Assembly (NCBI GenBank): GCA_018894105.1
Contig: CM032117.1
Location: forward strand, 46,162,503-46,226,502
Source of the DNA: Jacaranda mimosifolia
Lineage: Eukaryota > Streptophyta > Magnoliopsida > Lamiales > Bignoniaceae
Direction of reading: 5' to 3'
DNA: 64,000 nucleotides
Below the pieces are notes generated by a model. That model did no database searches. It was not told where the DNA came from and saw only the letters and a list, made by a program, of their open reading frames with translations. Below are positions 40,200-52,088 of this stretch, piece by piece. The translations under genes and the position numbers were made by a program. How positions within the stretch are numbered: the first letter of the stretch is position 1; every line of letters begins with the position of its first letter.

Positions 40200-42047
40200 G
40201 TGTTGTCGAAGCCAGACACTTCAGGTCGGCTCACCAAATGGACCATTGAGCTTGGGGAATTTGACATCACATTCCAACAGCGGACCGCCATTAAAGCACA
40301 TGTACTGGCCGACTTCATCGTCGAACGGCTCGACCTGCCGATGCAGAATGTTGAGCACCCCCATGTGGCCTTGCACGTCGATGGGTCCACAACCTCATCC
40401 GGAGGCGGGATAGGGATATCCTTCCGATCCCCACTTGCCGAGGAGTATGATTTTGCGGTGAAACTCGACTTCCCAGTCACCAACAATGAAGCGGAATATG
40501 AGGCTCCCATCGCAGGAATGCGCATGGCTACAACCCGCGACGTCGAGCAGCTCACTGCATTCACTGACTCTCAGCTAGTCGCAGAACTGGTCGAAGGCAA
40601 CTTTGAGGTGAAGGAGCATAAAATGGCGCAGTATTTGGCAGAAGTGTACCAACTGAGACACATGTTCAGAAACTTTTCGCTGAGACAAGTCCCTCGATCA
40701 GAGAATGAACGAGCAGACGCACTCTCAAAGCTAGCTAGCTCAATGAAGGGTACCAGAGAAAGAACAATAACATTTTCGGTGGCCGACAGAGCTTGTGTTA
40801 CTGCCACCGATCAGGGCCCTGTCGGGTGCCTCGAGGAAACAACCCTCTATTGGCAGGATCCAATCAAACTTTATCTAAGTCGGGGTACCTTACCCAATGA
40901 TGTCAAGGAGGCCCGCAGACTCAAAGGGTTAGTAGCCAAGTATGCGCTAGATGAGCACGGCCAGCTGTATCGGAGGTCGATAGCAGGGCCTCCATTCAGA
41001 TGTCTAGAACCCGACCAAGCAGACAAGGTGTTGCAGGAGATACATGCTGGCATCTGCGGCAACCACTCGGGCGGTCGATCCCTAGCACACAAGGTCATCC
41101 GCTATGGATATTTTTGGTCGATGTTGCTGAGAGATTCCATCTACTTCGCTAAAAAATGCTCATGATGTCAAATCCACTCGAACATTCCGCACCAGCCGGC
41201 AGCACCGATGATCAACGTTAACATCACTTAGCCATTCGACCAGTGGGGGATCGACATAATGGGGTCGCTCCCAAAGACTTCTGGCCCACGCAAGTTCATC
41301 ATAGTGGCTGTTGAGTACTTTACTAAATGGGTGGAAGTCGAAACAGTCTTGAAGATCACCGACACGGCCATTAAAAGTTTCATTTGGAAGAATATAGTAT
41401 GTCGATTTGGATTGCCTAAGGTCTTAATCTCAGATAACGACACATAGTTTCAAAGCAAAAACATGAGGAAATGGTGCGAGAGCTTGGGGATCGCCCAACA
41501 CTTCACTTCGGTGGGAAATCTGCAGGCTAATGGTCAGACCGAGGTCACAAACAGAATTGTCCTCGACCACATCAAGAGTCGAATAGCGGGGACTGGGACC
41601 AGTTGGGCAGATGACCTCCCCGGGGTACTTTAGGCTTACAGAACGACACCTCGAACAGCCACGGGCCACAGCCTGTACAGCTTAGTATACGGATCCAAGG
41701 CAGTAATCCTGTCAGAATTGATTCAACACACTGCGAGGGTGATCCACTATAACCCGATAACAAATACATCGGAGAGGATAGTGGATCTAATCACTGTCGA
41801 CGAGCAGCGCCATGCAGCTTATAACATGATGCAGCGATATCGCTCAAAGATGGCAGACCGTTATAACAAGACAGTGCGACCCCGGAGCTTCAAGGTGGGC
41901 GACCTCGTCCTCAAGAAGGTGGAAGTGCCTAAACCTGTGGGAAAACTCGACCCAAAATGGGAGGGGCCATACTCAGTGGTTAAGGTGTTAAAAAGCAATG
42001 CCTACCGACTAGCTGATGCATCAGGCCGTGAGCTACCTCGACCTTGA
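40200..42047 (+). pseudogene. Second (archaeal-type) RNase H and integrase of Tat element 1
   Basis: Same frame as the RT. The second RNase H shows LHVDGSTTSSGGGIGI, NNEAEYEAPIAGMRMA and FTDSQLVAELVEG, a duplication typical of the Tat lineage. The integrase follows: HAGICGNHSGG zinc region, core with WGIDIMGSL, LISDND and NGQTEVTNR, and a C-terminal KVGDLVLKKVEVPKPVGKL domain. In-frame stops occur at 41163, 41229, 41445 and 41631. The HHCC region is damaged. Confidence 0.9.
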
Positions 42048-42164
42048 AATGCAGTAAACTTGAAAAAAAAATTTGTGTAACTGGTCACTGATGACCTTTG
42101 TATCACCCAACGAAGTGAAATTATGACATGTTCAAACTGCATGAAACAGAATGAATATTTCTCA

Positions 42165-42360
42165 AATAGTCAACCCCGCAGTCGACAAAAGGCTCTACGC
42201 CGCCAAGTCGAGGCCTTTGCGCCGAGACCAAATAGTCGACCCCGCCGTCGACAAAGGGATCTACGCTGCCAAGTCGAGGCCTTCTCGCCGAGACCACATA
42301 ATTGACAAATTAGTCTCCGCGCCGAAACCACACAGTCAACCTCGTAGTTGGCGAAACAGC
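42165..42360. repeat. 66-bp tandem repeat between integrase and aORF of element 1
   Basis: ATAGTCAACCCCGCAGTCGA at 42166 recurs as ATAGTCGACCCCGCCGTCGA at 42232, and a third, diverged copy begins at 42298. Each unit contains GCCAAGTCGAGGCCTT and CGCCGAGACC. Element 2 has a diverged counterpart in reverse orientation at 54990-55170. Tandem arrays 3' of pol are common in Tat/Ogre elements. Confidence 0.8.
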
Positions 42361-42844
42361 CTTTTACAGCATGAAGTCAAACCCGGTGGGCAGACTTAGT
42401 TAAAATTGTTAATTACAATTGCAACAATGATAAGCCTATACCACAATCAACAAGGTCATTCCAAACTTGAACATTAGCCATTATGCTAGCGGATTAATTA
42501 CAACTTGCTCAACAAGAGTCAAGAATGAATTTGGAAAAGCACAGCCCTTATACGAAGAAAGACATGAATGAAAATTACTTGCCACATTCGTGGGCATTCA
42601 TCTGAAAATTCCGACATGAAGAACAACAAATTAATGTTTTGCAAAACACGTACATATCAACCAAAGCAGTTCATAAAAAAAAATAAGAAAAATTATGATC
42701 AAAATTGTAGTGAAGAAAAAGCAAGGGCGTCATTTCATCGTTCCAAAAAAGCCTCATCGAGGCAAGAATTCCGCAACCGTTTAGAAAAAGCCTCATCGAG
42801 GCAAATACATATACATCAAACAAAAACAAATAATAAAACCAGGC
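42361..42844. other. Non-coding spacer in Tat element 1
   Basis: AT-rich sequence between the tandem repeats and the stop codon of the antisense gene; it would include that gene's 3' UTR. A short repeated phrase AAAAAGCCTCATCGAGGCAA occurs near 42747 and 42785, which could form a small hairpin in the transcript. No coding function is seen. Confidence 0.5.
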
Positions 42845-45337
42845 CTAGCCGGAGCTGCCGACCTCTTCGACAGAAGGGATGGGGGCAGGTACAGCAGCTG
42901 GAGTAGTAGATGGTTGGGGCTCGGGCAGGGCCATAGACACGGGGACCGTGGCAGTCACTGGTCGAGAAATGCCAGCTGCATCCTGAAAGAACTGTTGTTC
43001 GGAGATCGGGAAGAGGACGGCTACATCAGCTTTCCCCTCTGACACATCGTAGGCAAGGTCGCCGGCGAACTCGAACACCCGGGCAACTGCCTTTGGTTTT
43101 TTGTCAATCTCAGCCCGCCTCCTCTCTTCGGCCGTTAATTCGACCTTCGGCGCGCCCTCCACCTGTCCGACTTCAACGACTGGCTCCGCCGCATCGCCTT
43201 CTTCCTCCGGGTACGGACGCAGTTGCTCGTCAAGAGCGTGGCTCATTCTGGAGTGGTCCTCGGCCCGAAACGCATAACCCAGAAACTGCATTTGCTGAAT
43301 GGCCTTTTGAAAAGCATTCCGGGCATCGTCCAGGGCGAGCACAACACTCGCATCCTGGAAAGCTGGACTGACCAAGAATTGCTGCACAGCTTCCCGGCGT
43401 ACTTGTGGCAATACCCGGTTGAACTCCGCCTTGGCCTCCGCGAAGCATACATTCCGGCCTGCTGATCGACCGGAGTTAAAGGCCACCTGTACATCCAGCT
43501 GCAACTTCTTGACCAGGTCATCCATTTTTGTCCTCTCCTTAACAGCAAGGATGGCCTGCTCATCCTTCTGCTCTAGTTCCTTGGTAAGTCGGTCGATCTG
43601 CTTATCCAGCTCGTCGACCCGCATCTACGAAGACTCCAGCTGAGCCTTCAGAGTCTCAGCATCCCCGCCCCCCTCCAATTGTTATCGATCAGCCAGGGCT
43701 AGCTCTGATCGGCAGTAGAAATTGTAGCCCAGTTGCCCAATCTGAGACATAAAAGCCATTACCATATGATCGAGAAAAGTGTAAACACACAGGAATAAAA
43801 GATATAAAACCTTACCATGTTGGCATGGTAAGCAAACTCTCGAAGGGCTGCAGACTGGCTCAGCCCCATAATCCTTTTTTGGTCAGCCAAGAACTGACCC
43901 GCCATCAACACCTTTAGAGGGGCCACTCTGGTTGGCCCCGCAGTGCCCATACACATAGAATTGTGCACGATGGGGCTGGGCTCTGCCCCAAATTGAGGAG
44001 TAGGGAACGTGGGCAAATTGAACAAAACGTCGTCCCCTCGATCCCCGAAGAGATCGTTCCTGGTTGGCGGTCCCAACTTGGCGGCTTTACCTTTGCCCCA
44101 CCCGGCAGCAGCTTTCTTGGGCTGAGGACCTCCCTACTCGATCATGGGCCTCTTGCCCCAACCCGCGGGGCTTTCGCTTGCGACAACTACTGCTCGACCA
44201 GGCGAAGGACTTGGCGACGACGTGGCTGCTGCAGCCACTCGATGTGGCTCTTCGGCGGCAGCGGGCGCTCGACGAGCAGCTGTCTCCTCATGGCGCTGCT
44301 GATTCCGCTCTGCTCGAGCCAGCGCTTCAGCTCGCGATCTGTTCATAATTTCTGTGCGATCTGCCAAACATCAAAATCAACAAAAGATCAGAGACAGAGA
44401 TTCATGTACGACATCAAAGATAAAAATAACAGGGCACACTCTCTCTACCTATTTGATAATCCGCAGGAAAATCTAATGGGGCCGGTGACAGTCCAGCTAA
44501 CACTAGATGCCTCTCCTCAATGAAAACAGAGGCCTCCATTGGGCCAAACTCGACCAGATCCCACACAAATGTGTTTGGCTAGGTCAGGGTCAGATTCCCC
44601 GGCACATCGACATGCCCCCTCTACCAATCCCAGGGAATATTGAAACCCTCCGCCACTCGAACAAACAGATACCATTTTTTCCACTCTTGCCCATACGAGG
44701 ACGAGGGGGCAACGAGGAATTTTTGGCGGGGTCGAGCAGTAAGATAGTAGAACCCCGACTCGTCAGCGCTACCCAACTGGCGGGACATGGGAATATGAAA
44801 AAGGTTGGAAAAATTTTCAAAACTGGCAGGTTGATTAAATAAACGCATCAAAACTATAAAACTACAAAGGGTAGAAAAGCGGTTGGGCAGAAGTTGTGTT
44901 ATACATACTTGAAGACCCCTGAGTAGACCAACCACACTATCACCCAGAGGAAACCTAAGATCGCATCTAAACGCATCCTCAAAAATAGTTATACAACTCG
45001 CAGGAGCGCGATGCATTCGACCAGGTGGTCCAGGGGCCAAAAGCTGATATTTGGGAGGGATATGGTACAGTTCTCTGAGACGCCTCAAGTCCCCAGGGTT
45101 AATGGTAGAAATTATCTCACTATAATGACTGGGAGTAAACAGTCGACCTCGCGATGGGGGAATCTGGCTTGGCCCAACTTCTTCCCCCTCGCGGTTGCTG
45201 CTCGAACTACTGGAGCTCGAGCTGCTGGAACTGGAATTGTCGCTCGACGACCCAGAAGCACGCCTATGCCTATCGGACTGGGTGGCCTCACTGTCCCCCC
45301 CCCTCTGACTACCCTCAGAGCTATATAATCCCAGCAT
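42845..45337 (-). pseudogene. Antisense gene (aORF) of Tat element 1, three exons
   Basis: Read on the - strand: exon 1 45337-44449, exon 2 44360-43816, exon 3 43741-42845, with consensus GT-AG introns of 88 and 74 bp. Exon 1 starts MLGLYSSEG, has a long Ser run and PSQIPPSRGRLFTPSHYSEI. It then carries a region resembling the plant 'putative gypsy type transposon' family (Pfam PF04195), for example YYLTARPRQKFLVAPSSSYG. Exon 3 opens with a coiled coil (DELDKQIDRLTKELEQKDEQ) and ends acidic and Pro-rich. Stops interrupt it: in the 3' part of exon 1 (about 44620), after PMIE in exon 2, and near 43683 and 43625 in exon 3. Function is unknown; similar antisense genes are known from Tat elements. 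Confidence 0.8.
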
Positions 45338-45495
45338 GATTCTCAAAGAAAATTATATGACAGGAAGTAGAAGCAGAGAGACACTTACTGAATGCAAAGG
45401 TTAAACTCAGGAAGTCTTGGAAGTGAAGATGTTTGGATAAGCGCTCGACCAGATGCTAATGCGGTAAAAGTAAAAATGGCTAGAGTTACAGTGGG

Positions 45496-45503
45496 TATTT
45501 ATA
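45496..45503 (-). promoter_or_regulatory. TATA box of the antisense gene in element 1
   Basis: On the - strand CTATAAATACCC lies 159 nt upstream of the aORF ATG, outside the 3' LTR. The same TATAAATA with conserved flanks (ATTTTTACTTTTA downstream) is found 157-164 nt upstream of the aORF ATG in element 2. This supports a dedicated antisense promoter. Confidence 0.65.
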
Positions 45504-45712
45504 GGGAGAGAAGCGCGGCAAACCAAGCATCCGCAATAATGTCTGTAACCGCCATGCCGCCCTATGCGCGCCACGATGTAACCGCTCAATAAATGCGCCG
45601 AACTCTGGTTGATTTTCAAAAAACCCTGGTCTATTATCGCTAATACCAATTTCATTACTTCCCAATGCTTCTCATCGAATCCTTGTTCAGCCTCGCGAAG
45701 TAGGGGGACTCC

Positions 45713-46413
45713 TGATATGGGACGGCCCAAGTACCTAGGCCCAAACCAAATTGGCCCAGTCGGGTGCCCAGGGCCCATATGCCTCATCGACTTCACTCGA
45801 CCAAGTCAGCCCAGATTCGTAGCGCCAGGCCAAGTCTGGCTCCTGAGACCATGAAATTCTTGACCTCAGCCGACCATGTTGAGGTCGAGTCGGAGGTCGA
45901 GAACAGTACAGTACTCTGCCACCACATTAAATGCGCTGACGGGCATCACGCTTCCGCATTAATGGCGCATGCCATCCCCCTCACCGCATGACATAGTAGG
46001 CGCCGCTACAATGTATTATCTTATCCTTGAAACTCAGAAGAGCTGTTACCTGGAGATATACAAGACAGGGAAATGGCTAATTACTCCTGGTCCAAAGCTA
46101 AAGGCCCCTGGGTGAACCAGGGGTAGCCCAGACCTTTCCTCGAATGGAGAATGATATAAATACCCTCACCCCCAACCTTCTGGAGGTATGCACTAATATA
46201 CCCTCAAGAAGCTCTTACTCCACTGCTCGATATTTGAGGTCGATTTCTACTGACTTGAGCGTCGGAGGGCCTAAGCCGAGGGCTCTTCGGCTAGCTTAAC
46301 GTTTACTGTGATTGCAGAATTCTTCCCCATCCAAGCAAGATTGTAGACCTTTTAGGTCAAAGTCCTACCCGTATTCAAGATCGGTTCTCCATCCACCGAA
46401 CGAACCCTCATCA
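45713..46413 (+). repeat. 3' LTR of Tat element 1 (701 bp)
   Basis: TGATATGGGACGG to CCCTCATCA, preceded by the polypurine tract AAGTAGGGGGACTCC. It contains a TATA box near 46154 (TATAAATA). It differs from the 5' LTR by short insertions such as CTTCACTCGA and by many transitions. Confidence 0.95.
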
Positions 46414-46418
46414 CATAC

Positions 46419-48299
46419 ATACGCACATTAAAAATTCATTAAGATTCCAACCCCTAACCTCACACTTTAATTTGGCATATATATATATATCAATTAGTTA
46501 TCTCTATAATAGCTTACTTTTGAGTCGACTAGTATTAATTTATTAAGGGATTAAGTTTTTTTTATGTAGTGTTCGGGACAATTGATTCCTACATACTTTG
46601 ACTATCCCGAATCAATTTTTTTTTATTAATTTAAATATTAATTTTTATGTATTTTGACGAAAATGACAAGTTTTGTCCGTATAATGAAACCTCCTCCTTT
46701 TAATTTTATTGCAACTTACGTAAGTTAGAATTTAGAAAGAACGTGAAACTGAAACCTGATATTAAAAGTGATGGGGATGTAGGTGAATGCATTAGAGAGC
46801 AAGAGAAAAGAAAGAAAGATATATGTAAGGGGAAGAGGACAAAGTGAATTAATGATTTAGAGGGCATCCTTTCAGCCCATCCAATCATTTTCATTTCGTT
46901 TGCTCTCAATCAAAACCAAATCCATGTTTATAGTAGACACTCCGCAGTTTACAGATTCGGTTTTTGACGTTTTATGGAGCAGCCCGCAGTGGCAGAGGCC
47001 CACTCTATGTCTCAAATGTACATTAATATTACATCATAAATTTTTATTTTTCTGCATTTTTATCCGGTAAAAATTGTAATGCATATATAAATGACATTAT
47101 ACATTTTAAATGCAAGATACTTTTTTTCAAACAATTTGGCGAATAACGTCCATCAATATTTTGAAGGGTTTTTTTTCCCCAATCCAACTAACTACACCAG
47201 TTTGATCTACTTTATATATAAATCATTGCAATGGTTCTAGAATGATGTGTGCTAAAATTAAATTTGTATTTCCTCCGTTGCAATTCCTATGAATTTTTCT
47301 GACAAAAATCTTCCAATTTTTAAATTAGAATTTGAGTTGTTCTTATTAGGAAAAGTTCAAATTTATTAATACATTCATAGAAAGTAAATCTTTCAAATCC
47401 TTCAATCTTTTAATTTATTAATTAAAACTTCAAATTCTATATCCATTTAATACATTCACAGAAAGTAAATTTATATCTTTAGACGTATAGATAATCTCTA
47501 CTTGATGTATTTTTCTGCTAAAGTTTGGTCCTAATTTAGTTATATTATTTTCCAATGAAAATAAAATAGAGAAGGCCTTCTATGTAAATTGTAATCATCA
47601 ACCAATTGTTATTTGTTTCTCGTCACTTCCTTTCTTAATTAGCTACATGCTGAGCCTCGTAGTCCTGGTAATCAACTTACCACACGTACCTTTTGATTCC
47701 ATTTTATTGGGTAATCAAAATTGGATCAAATTATTTATTAGTAGCTAGCTATCATTATGTAGTTATACAAGAAATGTATACCTCTAAAATTAATGGGAGT
47801 TAACCTTTTTTCATGAAAATCCATGTGTGGTAATTGCTTCTAATATGTATATCACATCACTAACTAAACTGCTAATTTTTGTTTGTTATCATATCTCTAA
47901 TTAGTTCGTTGGGATCTTAAATATGGCTTTTAAATGCACGGTTAGTAAGCCAGTTAGTCAATTAATAACGAGGGGGGCAGGGGGGGGGGGTCAACATATT
48001 AGAAAATAGAATATTTTTTATTATAGTTTAAATTATAATTTAAACTTTGAACTTTATATGTATAAATATGAGGAAGATATTACTAAATTATTTGATCATT
48101 CAACCCTAAAAAAGATAAAATAAAATAAAATAGAGTATAGGTCCTAGCCTCCAGATATGAAAATTAGAGTTAATTAATTGAGATGGTCTCTCTGTGTTTG
48201 TTTGCTTGCGAGTTGCACGTGATCCCAGGGATAATACCCATTCAACACAACCTTACAATACATCTTTTTCTTGGGAAATATAACTTGCACTTGTTTGTA

Positions 48300-48336
<37 letters not shown>

Positions 48337-50197
48337 GAGAGAGAGAGAGAGATTGGCTGCTCAAGGAAAACTAGGAGCACCAAAAAAAGGGAGAGAGACA
48401 CAATGCTGCAGCATTGTTTGGTGGATCCAAACCTAAGTTTAACTTCAACAAAAATTATTAATGTTAATGTAATGCCATTACCAACAATACGAATGCTTCA
48501 TCACTTTATTTCCCAATTCCTATCCTTTTATATATAGTCCATATCTTTTGACATTATTACCATTTAAGCTTTGCCAAATGTATCACTCAGAACAATTTAT
48601 GGCCGAAAATGGGCTCCCACCCCCAAGTTATATTGTTAAAGGTGTGAGAATTTTGGTTGGGAGACATATCTGATAATCCATAAAGTTGATGAGTTATAAG
48701 AAGATGACAAGGACCAAGGGTATAGTAAAAAAGGTCATTCCACATTGGAACAGGAAGCTCAAAGAAGGCAGTATATATAGCTTGGGTCTTGACAAAAGGG
48801 TTAAACCCTTTGGGGAAATCCAAGTCTTTGGAGGGGGCGAATGAGTGTAGGTTAGTTTCATGAACCACACGTGCACCGCTCGCCCAACTCAAGGCGTAGG
48901 CGAGGGCAACGTGCAGTGCGGTAGGTTGTGACTTAACTTTTTGAACTGAATTTAATTATTTAAGTTATTATATTTGAACTATTTCAAAAAATTTAAAGAG
49001 CCATATCTCCTCTATCAATAAGTGTCTATGATGTCTCTTGGAGTTGATTATACATGAATCGTGTCTTTTAATTCAAAATTTTGTCTATTCGTCTTTAGTT
49101 GCAACCCTGCATAAAGTCATGGCACAACTTATAAATAGGAATGTTTAGAATCAACCCAAACTACTGAAATATTCGAAGCATACATAAATGGCATTCTGTC
49201 TCACTATACTATACACTTTATACACTGCCCATTAAAAAGAGGTCCAAGTCAGAAGAAGTTCACCAGTCCGTTCCATTGCTACCTTAGATTGGAAGAAGCC
49301 GTTGTATCTTAAAAGGTTAATTGCCAGAAGCCTTCTAGCACCGTATGAGGGGCAATATAACTTTAAGAAGGCTGTTGAAATAACATACATCATCTTACAA
49401 CTTTCTATTTGTTACTGCATCACTCGACAAATAGGCTTCCTATATGCATGTTTACTAATATTATATTGTTCAAGTATTAATTTATCCCAATGTTGTATAC
49501 TTCTTGTTATTTTCTATTATTTGTATGATTTATAGTTATTTACCGTCACACTACACAAGCATCCACAGTAGTATATATTTCTAACAAAAGTTCACCTTTG
49601 ATGTGCTACAAACAACCATGGAAAAAAAAATCTCCAGCCAAAGGAAAAAAAAAAAAAAATTTAAATAGTCAATAAGTATCTCATGAATCGTACCTGAAAG
49701 TTTAGAATTAATTAATTATCATTAAATTTGAGCTAGAATTAGGGAAAATTGATTGAAGTAAGTTAATAATAATTAAATGGTACTCTTCAAAACATACATA
49801 ATTTTGTATTGAACAATACGCACATATATTTAAATTCGATGTACGAATAATATTATCTTAATGATAATCATAAGAGCAGTTGATCATAACAGCAATAAAT
49901 AATAGCCAAAGAAAAGAAAAAAGAGTGTGTTGCATTCCTTGAGAAAATTAGGAGTAGTTTGTGGTGTAAATTTGATTTTACATACTCCATGTAAGGGATA
50001 TACAAATGTATTTAATTTAAAGTATTGTATTTAAAATATAAAATTATATCCTTTAATTTTGATGATGGCTAGCAATATAATAAAGTACATTTGACCTGCT
50101 ATTTGTATGAGTGATTAATCGTGAATTTTAATTGTATGTTGAGGGTTCATTATACTAAAATAGTGGGTACTAATAATAAAATTTTATTCATTTTAGC
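46419..50197. other. AT-rich intergenic DNA, no gene seen
   Basis: No supported exon on either strand. It contains the compound microsatellite at 48303-48353 and a G-run near 47973-47990. A 101-codon open frame on the - strand (48892-48587) has unusually diverse composition but no recognisable domain, splice context or neighbour, so it is not called as a gene. Confidence 0.5.
48303..48353. repeat. Compound (TG)n-(GA)n microsatellite
   Basis: About 14 TG units are followed after TAC by about 9 GA units. Such perfect compound arrays are usually length-polymorphic. It creates spurious Cys/Val- and Arg/Glu-repeat frames. Confidence 0.97.
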
Positions 50198-50948
50198 CTC
50201 CAAATTAGGGTGTAAACAAGCAGAATTCGAGCCAAGTTTAGCTAAAATTTCAAGCTCAAACTCAGCTCATTTGTAAAGCACACGAGCTCGAGCTCGAGCT
50301 CACTGAGTTTCAAATTTTAGGCTCAAGCTTGTGTTCATTGATAAATATGAAGCTCAAGTTCGATCTCACAAGATATCAAGCCACCATCAAGTTTAAGCCG
50401 AGCTCAAGCTCATCAGACATCTTCCAACTTAACAATCAAGTTCGAGCTCATTGTGCTCAATTTGCCCAACTATTTCCTGTAAAACTCTTGAGAAATACTA
50501 TCCATTTGCAAAATCCGACAGCATCATCATTAATTTTTTTAAAAGTCAATGAAATTTTTTATAAATTTAAAGTAAGTTATTGTTTTGCCTTTTGAAGTTC
50601 GAACATTAAAATATAAAAATGAATTTGTTAAGACAATGATGATTTTCCATTTAATACTTGCATTATTATATTTGAAAAACGTGAATTAATCATATATAAT
50701 ATATTATACAATGAAATTTTATTATATAATTATATATATTTTTATAAAATTATTTGAATAGAAAATTTATATTTTTCTTCAAATATATCATGCTATTATT
50801 TTTTAGTATTTTATAGATTATAAATTAATATTTTATAAATTATTATTTATTATTTAATAAGTAATACCAAGTGAATAAATGAATTATAGTTTGAAAATTA
50901 CCTCAGTATGTGGCACATAATTTTTAAAGTATTATTTTTATATATTAT

Positions 50949-51678
50949 TGATGAGGGTTCGATCCGTCGAGGACAGGTCTGACGAAGTATCTTGTTGGGA
51001 TTCGACCTTGGAGGTCGATTATCTTGCAGTGGAAAGTGTTGAATCCTGCAATCACGCAGCAAATGTCAGGCTAGCCGAGGAGCCCTCGGCCATGGCTCTC
51101 TGACGCTCAAGTTAATATAGATCAATGAGATAACCAGAACAGTAGAGTAAGGGCTTTTTGTATATATGAAAGCATACCTTAGGAAGGTTGAGGTGAGAGT
51201 ATTTATAGCCTTCCCCTTTTGGGGAATTGTCTGAGATGCCCTTGGTGTGTTGAAAGGGCATTTTCCCTTGCACGAGGGGTGATTAGTCATTTCCTCTCTC
51301 AGTACTATTCCAGGTAGCTGCCCTTCCAGGTTTTAGGGGCAGAGTAGTACACTGTTGAAGTACTTGCTGTGCTAGGCAGTAGTGGGGTGGCATGCACCAT
51401 TAATGCGGCGGCATGTCAGTGCATTTAATGTGGCAGAGGTATACAAGCATATTTCGACCTCTGTGGTCGAGATATGAAACTACAAAGTAACGTACAATGC
51501 CTGGATTGGCATCGCATGTCAACTCGTCGATCCACGGCAACGAACTAATCTGCTCGAGGACAGCACAGTCGATGACTGAGGTCGAGTGCATTGCTGGACT
51601 CCGGAGGCAAGATGGGCCTGGGATCGTGTCTCTGGGCCAATATAGTTTGGGCCGAGTCACTTATGTTACCCCATATCA
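50949..51678 (-). repeat. 3' LTR of Tat element 2 (730 bp)
   Basis: On the + strand it reads TGATGAGGGTTCGATC to CCCCATATCA. In element orientation it ends CTCATCA like element 1. A TATA box for the element (TATAAATA on -) lies at 51200-51207. The adjacent polypurine tract (- strand) is at about 51679-51692. Confidence 0.92.
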
Positions 51679-51924
51679 TGAGTCCCCCCCACTTCCGAAT
51701 GCTAAACGAGGGCTCAATGAAAAGGATTGAGAAGTAGCTTGGTGGACGGTTATGAGAATCGACGAGAGAATTTTAGGGTCGACCCGAGTTTTAAAGATTG
51801 ACTAGGGTTTTAGAAGATCGACAAGGGTTTAGCGCATTTATTGAGCGGTTACATCGTGGTGCGTGTGGGGCGGCGTGGCGGTTACTGCATTATTACAGGC
51901 GCTGGGTTCCCGCGTTTACACCCC

Positions 51925-51932
51925 TATAAATA
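51925..51932 (+). promoter_or_regulatory. TATA box of the antisense gene in element 2
   Basis: CCCCTATAAATATCC lies between the LTR and the aORF, with the TATA motif ending 156 nt before the ATG at 52089. Flanking sequence and spacing match those upstream of the element 1 aORF. A strong splice-donor-like TTCAGTAAGT follows in both copies, so a 5' UTR intron is possible. Confidence 0.65.
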
Positions 51933-52088
51933 TCCATGGTAAAACCAGCCATTTTTACTTTTATTGCTTTAGCTTCTGGTCGATTGCTTAGCCAAACGTT
52001 CTCGCAGCCAAGATTTTATGCTTTAGCTCTTCGATTCAGTAAGTACCTCCTTCATTTCTGCTCCGTGTCATGTAGATTTTTTGACATA

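Larger units (their letters stand above)
35801..46413 (+). mobile_element. Ty3/gypsy retrotransposon, Tat lineage, complete but mutated (element 1)
   Basis: LTRs lie at 35801-36481 and 45713-46413, with exact CATAC target duplication at 35796-35800 and 46414-46418. The order is LTR, primer site, Gag, protease, RT-RNase H, a second RNase H, integrase, tandem repeats, antisense aORF, polypurine tract (TAGGGGGACTCC, 45701-45712) and LTR. The second RNase H and an antisense gene before the 3' LTR are hallmarks of the Tat group. Several nonsense codons and at least one frameshift make it non-autonomous now. The two LTRs differ by many substitutions and small indels, so it is not a recent insertion. 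Confidence 0.95.

Noticed and set aside
43093..44523. Several + strand frames of 80-186 codons
   Set aside because: They are opposite-strand shadows of the antisense gene, whose introns and homology in element 2 are clear.
48587..48892. 101-codon open frame on the - strand
   Set aside because: No recognisable domain, no splice partners, no promoter context; isolated in AT-rich DNA. Kept as unproven.
49180..49205. TGGCATTCTGTC resembling the start of miR394
   Set aside because: The match stops after 12-13 bases and no hairpin partner is visible nearby.
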